Shown here in pieces: positions 10,635 to 23,062 of a stretch of 64,000 nucleotides of DNA; the first letter of the stretch is position 1, and every line of letters starts with the position of its first letter. This stretch comes from Stomoxys calcitrans (lineage: Eukaryota; Arthropoda; Insecta; Diptera; Muscidae). The DNA is taken from positions 49,149,781 through 49,213,780 of the forward strand of contig NC_081552.1 in the NCBI RefSeq assembly GCF_963082655.1, read 5' to 3'. The notes under the pieces were generated by a model. That model had not been told where the DNA came from. It worked only from the letters and a program-made list of their open reading frames with translations, and made no database searches. The position numbers and the translations under genes are program-made.

Positions 10635-10994
10635 TTAGCACGCTTTTATTTGTTCTATATATGTTGGTCTTTTACAGGATATTTTCAGATCTTTAGCCAT
10701 TTGAACTGTCACAATGGGATTGATTTCGTTGACTTCGATCCTTTTGTCGCCGAAGCCTTTCAGATGTTGTTGCATTTGCATTTGGACCACTGCATGGCGT
10801 AAAACATCACGGTTTATGTTGCGATACGCAAACGTTTTGTTTACTTCGAGGTGTTTGAGTTCGCCAACAATAGCCGGTTGTGATTTTCGTGCCATATATA
10901 ACAGAGTCACACTATCACTTGCTGTTTCATTTCTCATTAGCTGTTTCATATATATACCAGCGTAAGTTTGGTAACACTTCGTATAAGCTATCAT
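10635..10994 (-). pseudogene. Probable N-terminal remnant of a Tc1/mariner-superfamily transposase
   Basis: This 119-codon frame contains two helix-turn-helix-like stretches. One holds AIVGELKHLEVNKTFAYRNI and the other EVNEINPIVTVQMAKDLKIS. They resemble the paired N-terminal DNA-binding domains of mariner-like transposases. There is no catalytic domain. Its last codons run into the terminal sequence of the mini-me copy at 10654, so the gene was cut there. The identification rests on motif resemblance only. Confidence 0.4.
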
Positions 10995-11054
10995 GTACTG
11001 ACAACAATCAAGTTAAACAAGATCACCAAGCACAATAGATAGCGCGTAATCAGT

Positions 11055-12663
11055 TATTATACCCACCACCGAAGGATGGGGGTATATTCATTTTGTCATT
11101 CCGTTTGCAACACATCGAAATATCCATTTCCGACCCTATAAAGTATATATATTCTTGATCAGCGTAAAAATCTAAGACGATCTAGCCATGTCCGTCCGTC
11201 TGTCTGTTGAAATCACGCTACAGTCTTTAAAAATAGAGATATTGAGCTGAAATTTTGCACAGATTCTTTTTTTGTCCATAAGCAGGTTAAGTTCGAAGAT
11301 GGGATATATCGGACTATATCTTGATATAGCCCCCATATAGACCGATCCGCCGATTTAGGGTCTTAGGCCCATAAAAGCCACATTTATTATCCGATTTTGT
11401 TGAAATTTGGGACAGTGAGTTGTGTTAAGCCCTTCGACATCCTTTGTCAATTTGGCTCAGATCGGTCCAGATTTGGATATAGCTGCCATATAGACCGATC
11501 CTCCGATTTAGGGTCTAAGGCCCATAAAAGCCACATTTATTATCCGATTTCGCTGAAATTTGGGACAGTGAGTTGTCTTAGGCCCTTTGACATGTTTCCT
11601 TAATTTGGTCCAGATCGGTTCAGATTTGGATATAGCTGCCATATAGACCGATCCTCCGATTTAGGGTCTAAGGCCCATAAAAGCCACATTTATTATCCGA
11701 TTTCGCTGAAATTTGGGACAGTGAGTTGTCTTAGGCCCTTTGACATGTTTCTTTAATTTGGTCCAGATCGGTTCAGATTTGGATATAGCTGCCATATAGA
11801 CCGATCCTCCGGTTTAGGGTCTTAGGCCCACAAAAGCCACATTTATTATCCGATTTTGATGAAATTCGGGGCAGTGAATTGTGTAAGGCCCATCGACATC
11901 CTTCGTTAATTTGGCTCAGATCGGTCCAGATTTGGATATAGCTGCCATATAGACCGATTTCTTGATTTATGGTTTTGGGCCCATAAAATGCTCATTTATT
12001 GCCCGATGTCCCCGAAATTTGGAACAGTGAGTTAAGTTAAGCCCCTTGACATACTTCTGCAATATCGCACAGATCGGTCCAGATTTAAATATAGCTGCCA
12101 TATAGACCGATATCTAGGTTTTATGTTTTGGGGCCATAAAAGACGCATTTATTGTCCGATGTCGCTGAAATTTGAGACAGTGAGTTTGGTTAGGCTCGTC
12201 GACGTCCTTCTTCAATTTTGCCCAGATCGGTCCAGATTTGAATATAGCTGCCATATAGACCGATCTCTCGATTTAAGGTTTAGGGCCCATAAAAGAGACA
12301 TTTATTGTCCGATTTCGTCGAAATTTGGGACAGTGCGTAGTGTTAGGCTCTTCGACATGTTTATGCAACTTGGCCCAAATCGGTCCAGATTTGGATATAG
12401 CTGCCATGTAGACCGATATCTCGATTTAAAGTCTTGGCCCCATAAAAGGCGCATTTATAATCCGATTTCACTGAAATTTGATACAGTGACCTATGTTTGG
12501 CTTTTCGACATCCGTGTCGTATATAGTTCAGATCGGTATGAGGTATATGAGTATAAGGTATGAAATTTTCACCGAATTTTGATGAAAGGTGGTTTACATA
12601 TATACCCGAGGTGGTGGGTATCCAAAGTTCGGCCCAGCCGAACTTAACGCCTTTTTACTTGTA
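11055..12663 (+). mobile_element. Mini-me/DINE-1-like element, subfamily B, full length (1.6 kb)
   Basis: The start is TTATACCCACCACCGAAGG. The (TA)n-core-(GTCY)n block is at 11146-11210. About eight tandem monomers follow, each carrying TATAGCTGCCATATAGACC. The end has GGTGGTGGGTATCC, the hairpin and CGCCTTTTTACTTGT. The first four monomers are more alike than the last four, implying local amplification. Confidence 0.9.
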
Positions 12664-13791
12664 TTTAGACTAATGCGAGGAGATGCCTCTGTTTAGCTAC
12701 TCAGACTTTGCTCCTTCCGATCCCTAGACATCAAAATTAGTAAGAAATTAAATTCAACAAAGGCAACTCCATTTTTATACACTAAGCAGTGCTTGTATAC
12801 GCTAAGTGGAGTTAGGCCCACCGTGCAGCAACAAAACAGCAGGTTAAATTTGAGAAAGGACTATATGGTCGATTTCCCGATTTACCGTCTTGGCGCATGT
12901 GTAAACCGACTTCAACGACCCTTAAGTCATTCAAAAGCATCCAAAGTTCGGCCCTGCTAAACTGAATTCATGTTGTTGCTGCTGTTGTGATTATTGGTCA
13001 TGCATCTTGGGTGGGGTAACTCCAAAGTGACCTAGTTCTGGCGGAAAAGATGAGTGACATGTGTGTTAATTACAAACAGTCATCAAAATTAATAAAATTT
13101 TTAGGCACAGTTCGAACCCCACTGCCTTTAGGGGTTTAACTTAAATTTCTTTAAGCCAACTGATTAAATTTCCTTTCTTATTTGTTTTCCGCTATCACTA
13201 CATACATGTCAAAAAATCAGCTGAATTAATATTTTTTTGGCAGTTCTCTTGTTGACTATTTTAAACCCATTCTAAGATAATGGGTTTATATTATATTTTG
13301 TTTTTAAAAATTAAAGAAACATTTTGAAAAAAATTATAACGTCTTAATAATATTACGCGGAAATGTTGCTTTCGAGGGCCATTTCCTTGTTCTGCTTTGA
13401 CATGATTCATGTCATTATGTAGCGCTGATATATTGTCTCCCTCCTCACTTGGATCATTAACACCACATTGACTTCTTTGGAATGTCAATATTTTGCAAAT
13501 TCTTTGCGACTTCACAACTCTTTGAAATTTTTTATTCCACTAAAGTTGATGCCTACCTGTTCACACCCATGTTTACTCGAATGTTTAGCAACGGCATGCA
13601 ACACCTGCCTTTTCATCAATGGAGCCTGGCAATCGTTCAATATTTTGTTGCACTCATTGTTTACAACTGGAATTGCATTGCTGCATGTTTTTAGTGAACA
13701 ATCAAATGTCAAATTCATAATTGTGAAACGGCGACTTCTTCAAATAGCTTTGTGTCGCAAATATTGCCAAGCAGCCAGGAATGACGGAGAA
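12664..13791. other. Unclassified 1.1-kb spacer with a weak minus-strand coding candidate
   Basis: A mini-me-derived scrap lies at about 12833-12960 (GGACTATATGGTCGATTTCCC). On the minus strand, frames 13718-13512 and 13515-13291 abut with a change of frame. Together they could be one decayed gene, but I recognise no domain. The rest is AT-rich. Confidence 0.4.
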
Positions 13792-15496
13792 AACAAGTAA
13801 AAGCGTGCTAAGTTCGAACGAATCTTGGGTACCAACCACCATGGATTCTGCTTAAAATTTATACAAAGTTAATTAAGTTGAAGGGCATAATTTCATTCTA
13901 CATACCTAGGAACCGAACAAGGATAATCGAGAGTGCGGTTTACATGGGAGCTATATCAGGTCTTAGACTCATTTGAATTGTACTTAGCACAGTTAGAGAA
14001 AGCTAACGGAACACCTTGTGCAAAATTTCAGCCAAATCGGAGAAAAATTGCGGCTTCCAAGGGCTCAAGAAGTCAAATCGGGAGTTCGGTTTATATGGGA
14101 GCTATATCAGGTTATAAACGGATTTAGATCGTACTTTGTACAAATGTTGGAAGTCATAACAGAACACTACGTGCAAAATTTCCGCCAAATCGAACTAAAA
14201 TTACGTCTTCCAGGGGATCAAGAAGCTCAACCACAAACAAATCAGGAGATCGGGTTACATGGGAGCTATACCATGTTCTTGACCGATTTGGATGGTACTA
14301 AGCACAGTTGTTGAAAGTCATAACTGAACACTTCATGCTAAATTTCAGCCAAATCTGACAAAAATTGCGGCTTCCAAGGGCTCAAGAAGTCATATCGGGA
14401 GATCGGTTTATATGGAAGCTATACCATGTTCTTCACCGATTTGGATGGTACTAAGCACAGTTGTTGAAAGTCATAACTGAACACTTCATGTTAAATTTCA
14501 GCCAAATCGGAGAAAAATTGCGGCTTCCAAGGGCTCAAGAAGTCAAATCGGGAGATCGGTTTATATGGGAACTATATCAGGTTATAAACGGATTTAGACC
14601 GTACTTTGTACAAATGTTGGAAGTCATAACAGAACACTACGTGCAAAATTTCCGCCAAATCGGACTAAAATTACGTCTTCCAGGGGATCAAGAAGCTCAA
14701 CCACAAACGAATCAGGAGATCGGGTTATATGGGAGATATACCATGTTCTTCACCGATTTGGATGGTACTTAGCACAGTTGTTGAAAGTCATAACTGAACA
14801 CTTCATGCTAAATTTCAGCCAAATCTGACAAAAATTGCGGCTTCCAAGGGCTCAAGAAGTCAAATCGGGAGATCGGTTTATATGGAAGCTATACCATATT
14901 CTTCACCGATTTGGATGGTACTAAGCACAGTTGTTGAAAGTCATAACTGAACACTTCATGTTAAATTTCAGCCAAATCGGAGAAAAATTGCGGCTTCCAA
15001 GGGCTCAAGAAGTCAAATCGGGTGATCGGTTTATATGGGAGCTATATCGGACTATAAACCGATTCGGACTGCACTTGGCACTTGACTTTAAAGTCAATAC
15101 AGAACAATACGTGTAAAATTTCTGCCAAATCGGACAAAAATTCAGGCTTCTAGGGGATCAAGGGTTAAAATCTGCAGATCGGTTTATATGGGAGCTATAT
15201 CTAAATCTGAACCGATATGGCCCATTTGCAATCTCCATTGACCTACATCAATATTAAGTATCTGTGCAAAATTTCAAGCGGCTGGCTTTACGCCTGCGAC
15301 AACTATCGTGATTTCGACAAACGGACGGCCGGACGGACGGATGGACATGGTTAGATCGACTCAGAATGTCTAAACGATCAATAATAAAAAACGTTATGGG
15401 GTCTTAGACGAATATTTCGAGGTGTTACAATCGCAATGACTAGATTAGTATACCCTCCATCCATCGGAATAACTAGATTAGTATACCCCCATAAAA
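13792..15496 (-). mobile_element. Mini-me/DINE-1-like element with a higher-order internal array
   Basis: It begins AACAAGTAAAAGCGTGC and ends with a duplicated GACTAGATTAGTATACCC tail. Internal monomers are organised in a three-monomer block: marker TTGTTGAAAGTCATAACTGA recurs at 14310, 14461, 14779 and 14930. The 14310-to-14779 and 14461-to-14930 offsets are both 469 bp. The (GACG)n run is at 15322-15342. Confidence 0.85.
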
Positions 15497-15559
15497 ACAA
15501 AGAAAACAAAATCAAAGCAACATTTCTTGTTGAATAAATTACAAAAAAAAAAAAAAAAA

Positions 15560-16637
15560 ACAAGTAAAAAGGCGTTAAGTTCGGCCGGGCCGAAATTTGA
15601 ATACCCACCACCTCGGGTATATATGTGAACAACCTTTCGTCAAAATCCAGTGAAAAATGCATACCTTATGCCCCATAGCAGCTATATAGACATATCAAAC
15701 GATTTAGACCAAATGCTTATAAGTACAAGTCATTGTTCAACCGAGAGATCGGTCTATATGGCAGCTATATCCAAATCTGGTTCGATCTGAGCCAAATTGA
15801 AGACCAACATCGAAGAGCCCAACACACCTCACTGTCCCAAATTTCGGCGACATCGGACAATAAATGCGCTTTTTATAGGCTCAAAACCCTAAATCGAGAG
15901 ATTGGTCTATATGGCAGCTATATCCAAATCTGAACCGATCAGTGCCAAATTGAAGAAAGATGTCGAAGGTCCTAAGGCAACTCACTGACCCAAATTTCAG
16001 CAAAATCGGATAATAAATGCGGCTTTAATGGGCCTAAGACCCTAAATCTGAGGATCGGTCTATATGGTAGCTATATCCAAATCTGAACCGATCTGGGCCA
16101 AAATGACAAACGATTTTCAAGGGCTCAACACAACTCACTGTCCCGAATTTCAGCAAAATCAAATAATATATGTGGCTTTTATGGGCCTAAGACCTTAAAT
16201 CGGAGGATCGGTTTATATGGCAGCTATATCCAAATTTGGACCGATCTGAGCCAAATTGATGGAGGATGTCGAAGGGCCTACGACAACTCACTGTCCCAAA
16301 TTTCAGCAAAATCGGATAATAAATGAGGCTATTATGGGCCTAAGACCCTAAATCGGCGGATCGGTCTATATGGGGGCTATAGCAAGATATAGTCCGATAT
16401 AGCCCATCTTCGAACATAACCTGCTTGTGGACAAAACAAGAGTCTGTGCAAAATTTCAGCTCAATATCTCTATTTTTGAAGACTGTAGCGTGATTTCAAC
16501 AGACAGACGGACGGACATGTCTAGATCGTCTTAGATTTTTACGCTGATCAAGAATATATATACTCTATAGGGTCGGAAATGGATATTTCGATGTGTTGCA
16601 AACGGAATGACAAAATGATCCTTCGGTGGTGGGTATA
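15560..16637 (-). mobile_element. Mini-me/DINE-1-like element, subfamily B, complete
   Basis: It follows a long A-run (about 15541-15560) and starts CAAGTAAAAAGGCGTTAAG. The (GACG)n, core and (TA)n block lies at 16500-16565, and it ends GGTGGTGGGTATAA. The next copy begins at its last base. Confidence 0.9.
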
Positions 16638-17472
16638 ACAAGTAAAAAGGTATTAAGTTCGGCCGGGCCGAACTTTGGATACCCACCACATCGGGTATAC
16701 ATGTAAACCCCCTTTTGTCACAATCCAGAGAGTATTGGATAACTTATGCACCCAAATTCGGCACGGTCATTCAGTAGTCTAATAAATATAAGTCACTGTT
16801 GAATTTTGCATTTCAAATTTCCACAAAATCATTTAATAAATAAGGCTTTTAAAAGCTTCAGACCCTTAATCGGCATATCGGTCTATATCTAAATAGAGTC
16901 CAATCTTTAGCATATTTGGGTCAGATGGCGGCCAAAATTATTTACTGTTTCAAATTTCAGCGAAATCGGATAAAAAATAAAGCTTTTATGGGCTTCATAC
17001 TCTTTATCAGGAGGTCGGTCTATATGGCAGCTATATCTAAATATAGTCCGATCTGCATCATATTTGGGACGGATATCGGGAGACCTATAACTACCCACTT
17101 ATTAAATTTCAGCGAAATCGGATAAAAAATAAAGCTTTTATGGGCTTCAGACCCTTAATCGGCAGCTATATCTGAATATAGTCCGATCTGAATCATATTT
17201 AGGTCAGATATTGGGAGGCTTAGATTAACCCACAGTTTCTAATTTCAGCGAAATCGGGTTATAAATGCAGCTTTTTTGAGCTTCAGACTCTTTATCGGCA
17301 GACCGGTATATATGGCAGCTATATCTAAATATAGTCCGATCTGAACCGTATTTGGGTCAGATGTCGGGAAGCCTTAAGCTACTCACCGTTTTAAATTTTA
17401 GCGAAATCGGATAAAAAATAAAGCATTTATGGGTATTCGACCCTTTGCCGGCAGATCGGCCTATATGACCTA
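16638..17472 (-). mobile_element. Mini-me/DINE-1-like element, subfamily B, 3' part missing
   Basis: ACAAGTAAAAAGGTATTAAG directly abuts the previous copy head-to-tail. Five monomers are kept. The core, (TA)n and CCACCACC end are absent after about 17472. Confidence 0.85.
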
Positions 17473-17819
17473 TGTCCTAGCGCTATCAATTGCATTGTGA
17501 GAAAAAAAAAATTTTTTTGGTTTTTTATTTTGTTCATATTTAATTAATACTAAACGAAAATTCATAGGCACAACTGTTTTATTGAAATATCTTAAAATTA
17601 TCTTTTCACAGGGAAAATAAAATCGCACTTTGTCGTTTAGACGAATGGTAACTGTAAAAAAATCGCAACAGAAATAAAAATTTTACAATATTTTCTTTAA
17701 AAATATTTTTTTTAGCTTCGCTCCACTGTGCCCCTTTGTCGACAGCATACACAGAAAAAAAATCGCCCAAAAATTATTCAGTTAAAATTTATTTGAAAAT
17801 AAAATAGTTTTCAATTAAA
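17473..17819. other. AT-rich spacer, no gene seen
   Basis: The stretch is mostly A/T runs, with no open frame of note and no recognised repeat. Confidence 0.6.
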
Positions 17820-18122
17820 ACCAAGTAAAAGTGTGCTAAGTTTGACCGGGTTGAATTTTACATACCATCCACCATGGATCGCATTTTTAAGTTCTTTAAA
17901 TGACTTTTTCAAATAGTAAAACACCAGTCATAGAAAAGCGCCTAGCTTGACTCCTTCGAAAGTTTGCGTGCTTTCGACAGACAGACGGACGGAAATGTCT
18001 AGATCGAGTTAAAATTTCATGACGATATATATACCCTATGGGGTCTTAGACGCATATTTCGAGGTGTTACAAATGGAATAACGAAATTAGTATACCCCCC
18101 ATCCTATGGTGGAGGGTATAAT
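17820..18122 (-). mobile_element. Short mini-me/DINE-1-like element without tandem monomers (about 300 bp)
   Basis: Both ends are present (CCAAGTAAAAGTGTGC and GGTGGAGGGTATAA), along with a short GACAGACGGACGG run. The core is shortened and the monomer array is absent. The hairpin is mutated to GACCGGGTTGAA. Confidence 0.85.
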
Positions 18123-18418
18123 AAATTGGTTCAATAGTTTCTCAATTACAGTCGAGACTGAAATTTCTGCCATTTTGAATCAATTCTGAATGATTTTTTT
18201 TTCAATTAAAAAATTAAATGGTGCTTAACTAATCTAGAAATTAATAGGAATTTTCAAAAAGTGTCAATCATTTTGTAATTGGATCAATTATAAAATTAAT
18301 TGAATATTTTCAAATATTTATCATGTGTGAAATTTTTTAATTGAAATTTTTTTTTTATTACTTTTTCAAAAACGGTGATTGGTATCATCATTTTCGTGAT
18401 TGAAGCAGTTTCAATTAG
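18123..18418. other. AT-rich spacer, no gene seen
   Basis: The stretch is rich in TCAATTA/AATTGA motifs in both orientations but has no defined ends or ORF. Confidence 0.5.
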
Positions 18419-19733
18419 AACAAGTAAAAGCGTGCTAAGTTCGGCCGGGCCGAATCTTATATACCCTCCACCATGGATCGCATTTGTCGAGTTCTTTTCC
18501 CGGCATCTCTTTTTGGGCAAAAAAAAAAGGATATAAGAAAAGATTTGCTCTGCTATTAGAGCGAGACCTGGAGACCTGTGTAAAATGTCAGCCAATTCGA
18601 ATAAGAATTGCACTCTTTGTGAGCTCAAAAACTAAAATAGAGAGATCGATTTATATGGGAGCTGTATTGGGCTATGGACCGATTCAGACCATAATAAACA
18701 CGTATGTTGATGGTCATGAAAGAATCCGTCGTACAAAATTTCAGGCAAATCGGATAATAATTGCGACCTCTAGAGGCTCAAGAAGTCAAGATCCCAGATC
18801 GGTTTATATGGCAGCTATATCAAATTATGAACCGACTTGTACTTTATTTGACATAGTAGTTGAAAGTAACAATAAAAAACGTCTTGCGAAATTTCAGCCA
18901 AATCGGATAGGAATTGCGCCCTCCAGAAGCTCAAGAAGTCAAGTCCCCAGATCTGTTTATATGACAGCTATATCAGGTTATGAACCGATTTGAACCATAT
19001 TTGGCACAGTTGTTGGATAACATAACAAAATATTACGTGCCATGATTCATTCAAATTGGATGAGAATTGCGCCCTCTAGAGGCTGAAGAAGTCAAGACCC
19101 AAGATCGGTTTATATGACAGCTATATCAGGTTATGGACCAATTTCAACCATACTTGGCACAGTTGTTGGATATCATAACCAAACACGTCGTGCAAAATTT
19201 CATTCCAATCGGATAAGAATTGCGCTCTCTAGAGGCTCAAGAAGTCAAGATCCCAGATCGGTTTATATGGCAGCTATATCAGGTTATATACCGATTTGAA
19301 CCATACTTGGCACAGTTGTTGGCTATCATAACAAAACATGTCGTGCAAAATTTCATCCCAATCGGATAAGAATTGCGCACTATAGAGGCTCAAGAAGTCA
19401 AGACCCAAGATCGGTTTATATGGCAGCTATATCAAAACATGGACCGATATGGCCCATTTACAATACCAACCGACCTACACTAATAGGAAGTATTTGTGCA
19501 AAATTTCAAGCGGCTAGCTTTACTCCTTCGGAAGTTAGCGTGCTTTCGACAGACAGACGGATGGACGGACGGACGGACGGACGGACAGACGGACGGACAT
19601 GGCTAGATCGACATAAAATTTCACGACGATCAAGAATATATATACTTTATGGGGTCTCAGACGAATATTTCGAGTAGTTACAATCAGAATGACGAAATTA
19701 GTATACCCCCCATCTTATGGTGGAGGGTATAAA
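18419..19733 (-). mobile_element. Mini-me/DINE-1-like element, subfamily A, full length
   Basis: The hairpin end is at 18421. The left module (TCCCGGCATCTCT, near 18497) is followed by five monomers. The expanded (GGAC)n run is at 19546-19602, the core and (TA)n lie at 19603-19650, and the end reads GGTGGAGGGTATAAAAA. Confidence 0.92.
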
Positions 19734-20144
19734 AAGGAATGGGATCAATAAATTTCATGATTGTAACCTATTTTTTTTTTCTGTGTGCATGCCATCATCA
19801 CCTTCAGACGCGTTCATCAATATTCTTTTTGATTTTGTCATCACAACAAACTGTCTTCCATATACGACGACAAATGCATCTGCGAGTGACCATGTCACCT
19901 GATTGACGGACACTTCCATTCACTCACTCAACAGGGCAACAACAGCAGGCATCGCATCCCACAACATTTACGTAAAAGTGTCAACTTGATGATCATCATC
20001 ATATAAATAATCGCATACACTGTCTTCCGGTACAATGAGCAGCACTTAACACCACTCAATGTCGCGGGCACCAAGTTCAGGGTCTATCTCAAAAAAATTT
20101 ACACTGTGATAAGCATGCAGGCATACATGCTTCAAGACAAACTA
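19734..20144. other. Unclassified spacer, no gene seen
   Basis: A 61-codon frame at 19717-19902 straddles the repeat edge and shows no domain. There is no recognised repeat. Confidence 0.5.
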
Positions 20145-21080
20145 ATTTTTATACCCCCCACCATAGGATGGGTATACTAGTTTCGTCATTCCGTATGTAA
20201 CTCCTCGAAATACTTGTCTAAGAACCTATAAAGAATATATATTCTTGATCGTCATAACATTTTAGGACGATCTAGCCAAGTCCGTCTGTCTGTCGAAAAC
20301 ACGCCTATTTTTGAAGGAGTAAAGCTAGCCGCTTGAAATTTTGCACAAATACTTCTTATTAGTGTAGTGTGTTTTGATATAGCTGCCATATACACCGATC
20401 TGTGGTCTTGGCTTTTTGTGGCCCTAGAGGGCGAAATTCCCATCCGATTTGGCTGAAATTTTGGATGACGTGTTTCGTGTATGACTTTCAACAACTATGT
20501 CAAGTATGATCCAAATCGGTCTGTAACCTAGTATAGCTGCCATATACTTGACTTTTTGAGCCTCTAAAAGGGCGCAATTCTTATCCGATTAAGCTGACAT
20601 TTTGCATGACTTGTTTTGTTCTGACTTTCAACAACTGTGCCTAATATGGTTGCAATCGGTCCATAACCTGATATAGCTGCCATATAAACCGATCTGGGAT
20701 CTTGACTTCTTGAACCTCTAGAGGGCGCAATTATTACCCAATTTGGTTGAGAATATGTACAACGACTTCTCCCATGACCTTCAACATACGTGTCAAATAT
20801 GGTCTGAATTGGTCTATAGCCTGATTCAGCTACCATATAAACCAATCTCCCAATTTACTTGTTGAGCCCCTAAAGGGTGCAATTCTTATTCGTCTCCAAC
20901 ATTTAATTCAATTATGGTCCCAATCGGAACAAAACGTGATGTAACTCTAATGGCAATTATTTTCTTTTGTCCTTTGTTTGCCTAAAAAGAGATACCGGGA
21001 AAACGAATTCGACAAATGCGATCCATGGTGGAGGGTATACCAGATTCGGCCCAGCCGAACTTAGCACCCTTTTACTTGTT
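20145..21080 (+). mobile_element. Mini-me/DINE-1-like element, subfamily A
   Basis: It has a TTTTTATACCCCCCACCATAGG start and a short (GTCY)n run at 20280-20293. Three to four diverged monomers follow, then the GATACCGGGAAAACG module, the hairpin, and a CTTTTACTTGTT end. Confidence 0.9.
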
Positions 21081-21438
21081 GTGTTTCATTCAGAGAGGTA
21101 GGGCCTTGATAATTGTGGTAATTTCCCTGGTAAGCGCAGTGTTCTTTGAATTGTCATTAATTTGTTTTACAATTTCACTAATTTCTCCTTAACATGTGGT
21201 AATCTTTATGGCAGTGGTTTGGAAAAAAATAAAAAAAAGAACACACACACACACACACATAAAGCTGAAACATCAGTAAAGACACTGTCAACACAACCTA
21301 AATTTTTGTATCGCTGCTGTTTCTTCTGCCGCAGTGTGACGCAAATGAGACGTGTTGCGGTAACGTCAAACGTTGGCGTCGATTGCTAATCATCATGGCG
21401 GCTTGTGCCCTGAAGGTTTTTATGCGAAACGCAGGCAA
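21081..21438. other. Unclassified spacer containing a (CA)n tract
   Basis: There is no recognised gene. A short CA microsatellite lies at 21240-21259. The remainder is single-copy-looking. Confidence 0.5.
21240..21259. repeat. (CA)10 microsatellite
   Basis: Ten uninterrupted AC dinucleotides. Confidence 0.95.
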
Positions 21439-21497
21439 TTGTTTTTTATAACCTCCACCATAGGATGGGGGGGGGGGGGGGGAGGGGGGGGGGGTGT
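21439..21497 (+). mobile_element. Mini-me start fragment with poly-G expansion
   Basis: TTTTTATAACCTCCACCATAGG is followed by two long G runs (21468-21480 and 21484-21494). The normal GGATGGGGGGTATAC box appears to have slipped into poly-G. The remainder of the element is missing. Confidence 0.75.
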
Positions 21498-21740
21498 ACA
21501 AATTATTTTGCACTATGGGGGATGAAAAACTTCCTATTTCTATACAGAAAATTTTGTCAATCTTTATTTCTGTAGAAAATTTTACTTCTATAAAAAATTT
21601 TGTTTATATTTTAAATTTTGTAAAATGTCAATACTTTTCAAAAATTTATTTCTATAGAAAATTATGTCAAAATTTGGTTTCTATAGAAAAACTTGAAAAA
21701 AACATAATATCATTTTTATATCCAAAAAATTTTATTTTTA
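21498..21740. repeat. Degenerate AT-rich minisatellite, TTTCTATAGAAAATTTTGTC unit
   Basis: Units of about 27-30 bp built on TTTCTATAGAAAATTTT repeat imperfectly. The same family appears at 62780-63125. Confidence 0.7.
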
Positions 21741-21879
21741 TAAAAAAACAAGCTGAACCGGGCCCGCTCCTTTGAATGTTTATTTTCGACAATAAAAGAG
21801 CTTTTAGTGAAATACCCTGCTACGAAAATGGTATATGTATGTCGTTTGACTGATGGTATAACCATAGGAATGCCTATAT
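21721..21879 (+). repeat. Head segment of family D repeat, first copy of a flanking direct duplication
   Basis: This 159-bp stretch (landmarks AAGCTGAACCGGGCCCG and TAGGAATGCCTATAT) recurs at 23063-23220 with about five differences. The mini-me copy at 21880-23059 lies precisely between the two. Confidence 0.88.
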
Positions 21880-23059
21880 TTTTATACCCTCCACCATAGG
21901 ATGGGGGGTATACTAATTTCGTCATTTTGATTGTAACTACTCGAAATATTCGTCTGAGACCCCATAAAGTATATATATTCTTGATCGTCGTGAAATTTTA
22001 TGTCGATCTAGCCATGTCCGTCCGTCCGTCCGTCTGTCTGTCGAAAGCACGCTAACTTCCGATGGAGTAAAGCTAGCCACTTGAAATTTTGCACAAATAC
22101 TTCTTATTAGTGTAGGTCGGTTGGTATTGTAAATGGGCCATATCGGTCCATGTTTTGATATAGCTGCCATATAAACCGATCTTGGGTCTTGACTTCTTGA
22201 GCCTTTAGAGTGCGCAATTCTTATCCGATTGAAATGAAATTTTGCACGACGTGTTTTGTTATGATATCCAACAATTGTGCCAAATATGGTTCAAATCGGT
22301 TTATAACCTGATGTAGCTGCCATATAAACCGATCTTGGGTCTTGACTTCTTGAGCCTCTAGAGGGCGCAATTCTTATCCGATTGGAATGAAATTTTGCAC
22401 GACGTGTTTTGTTATGATATCCAACAACTCTGCCAAGTATGGTTCAAATCGGTCATTGGCCTGATATAGCTGCCATATAAACCGATCTTGGGTCTTGACT
22501 TCTTGAGCTACTAGAGGGCGCAATTCTTATCCAATTTGAATGAATTTTGGCACGTAGTATTTTGTTATGATATCCAACAACTGTGCCAAATATGGTTCAA
22601 ATCAGTTCATAACCTGATATAGCTGTCATATAAACCGATCTGGGGTCTTGATTTTTTGAGCCTCTAGAGTGCGCAATTCTTATCCGATTGGAATGAAATT
22701 TTGTACGACGGATTCTCTCATGACCATTAACATACGTGTTTATTATGGTCTGAATCGGTCTATAGCCCGATACAGCTCCCATATATATCGATCTCTCTAT
22801 TTTACTTCTTGAGCCCACAAAGAGCGCAATACTTATTCGAATTGGCTGACATTTTACACAGGTCTCCAACATAAATATAATTTAATTGTGGTCCAAACCG
22901 GACCATATCTTAATATCGCTCTACTCGCAGAGCAAATCTTTTCTTATATCCTTTTTTTTGCCTAAGAAGAGATGCCGGGAAAAGAATTCGACAAATGCGA
23001 TCGATGGTGGAGGGTATATAAGATTCGGCCCGGCCGAACTTAGCACGCTTTTACTTGTT
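21880..23059 (+). mobile_element. Mini-me/DINE-1-like element, subfamily A, full length
   Basis: It starts TTTTATACCCTCCACCATAGG right after GCCTATAT, with (TA)n-core-(GTCY)n at 21970-22045. Four monomers and the GATGCCGGGAAAAG module follow. The hairpin and CTTTTACTTGTT close it at 23059. Confidence 0.92.
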
Positions 23060-23062
23060 ATT

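Larger units (their letters stand above)
4583..10654 (+). mobile_element. Mini-me/DINE-1-like element interrupted by the Transib insertion
   Basis: The left end (TTTTTATACCCACCACCATAGG) is at 4583. A (GTCC)n run lies at about 4678-4695 and monomers run to 4892. The element resumes at 10247 with matching monomers and finishes in CTTAGCACGCTTTTATTTGTTC near 10654. The two halves are contiguous once 4893-10241 and one CGCCG are removed. The (TA)n core is mostly deleted. Confidence 0.8.

Noticed and set aside
13468..13800. A 110-codon plus-strand frame and overlapping minus frames as a host gene
   Set aside because: Neither strand shows a domain, splice structure or codon pattern convincing enough. 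It was kept only as a weak candidate in the spacer note.
19420..19677. Recurrent 60-110-codon frames in mini-me copies, with similar peptides such as MAAISKHGPIWPIYN at 19.4, 22.1, 24.9, 39.3 and 43.2 kb
   Set aside because: They read through monomers, (GGAC)n and core DNA in either orientation. Similarity follows from the repeat itself. There are no domains, and starts and stops drift between copies.
18720..19680. A regularly spaced repeat array that could suggest CRISPR
   Set aside because: Units are diverged tandem monomers without unique spacers, in a eukaryotic mobile element.
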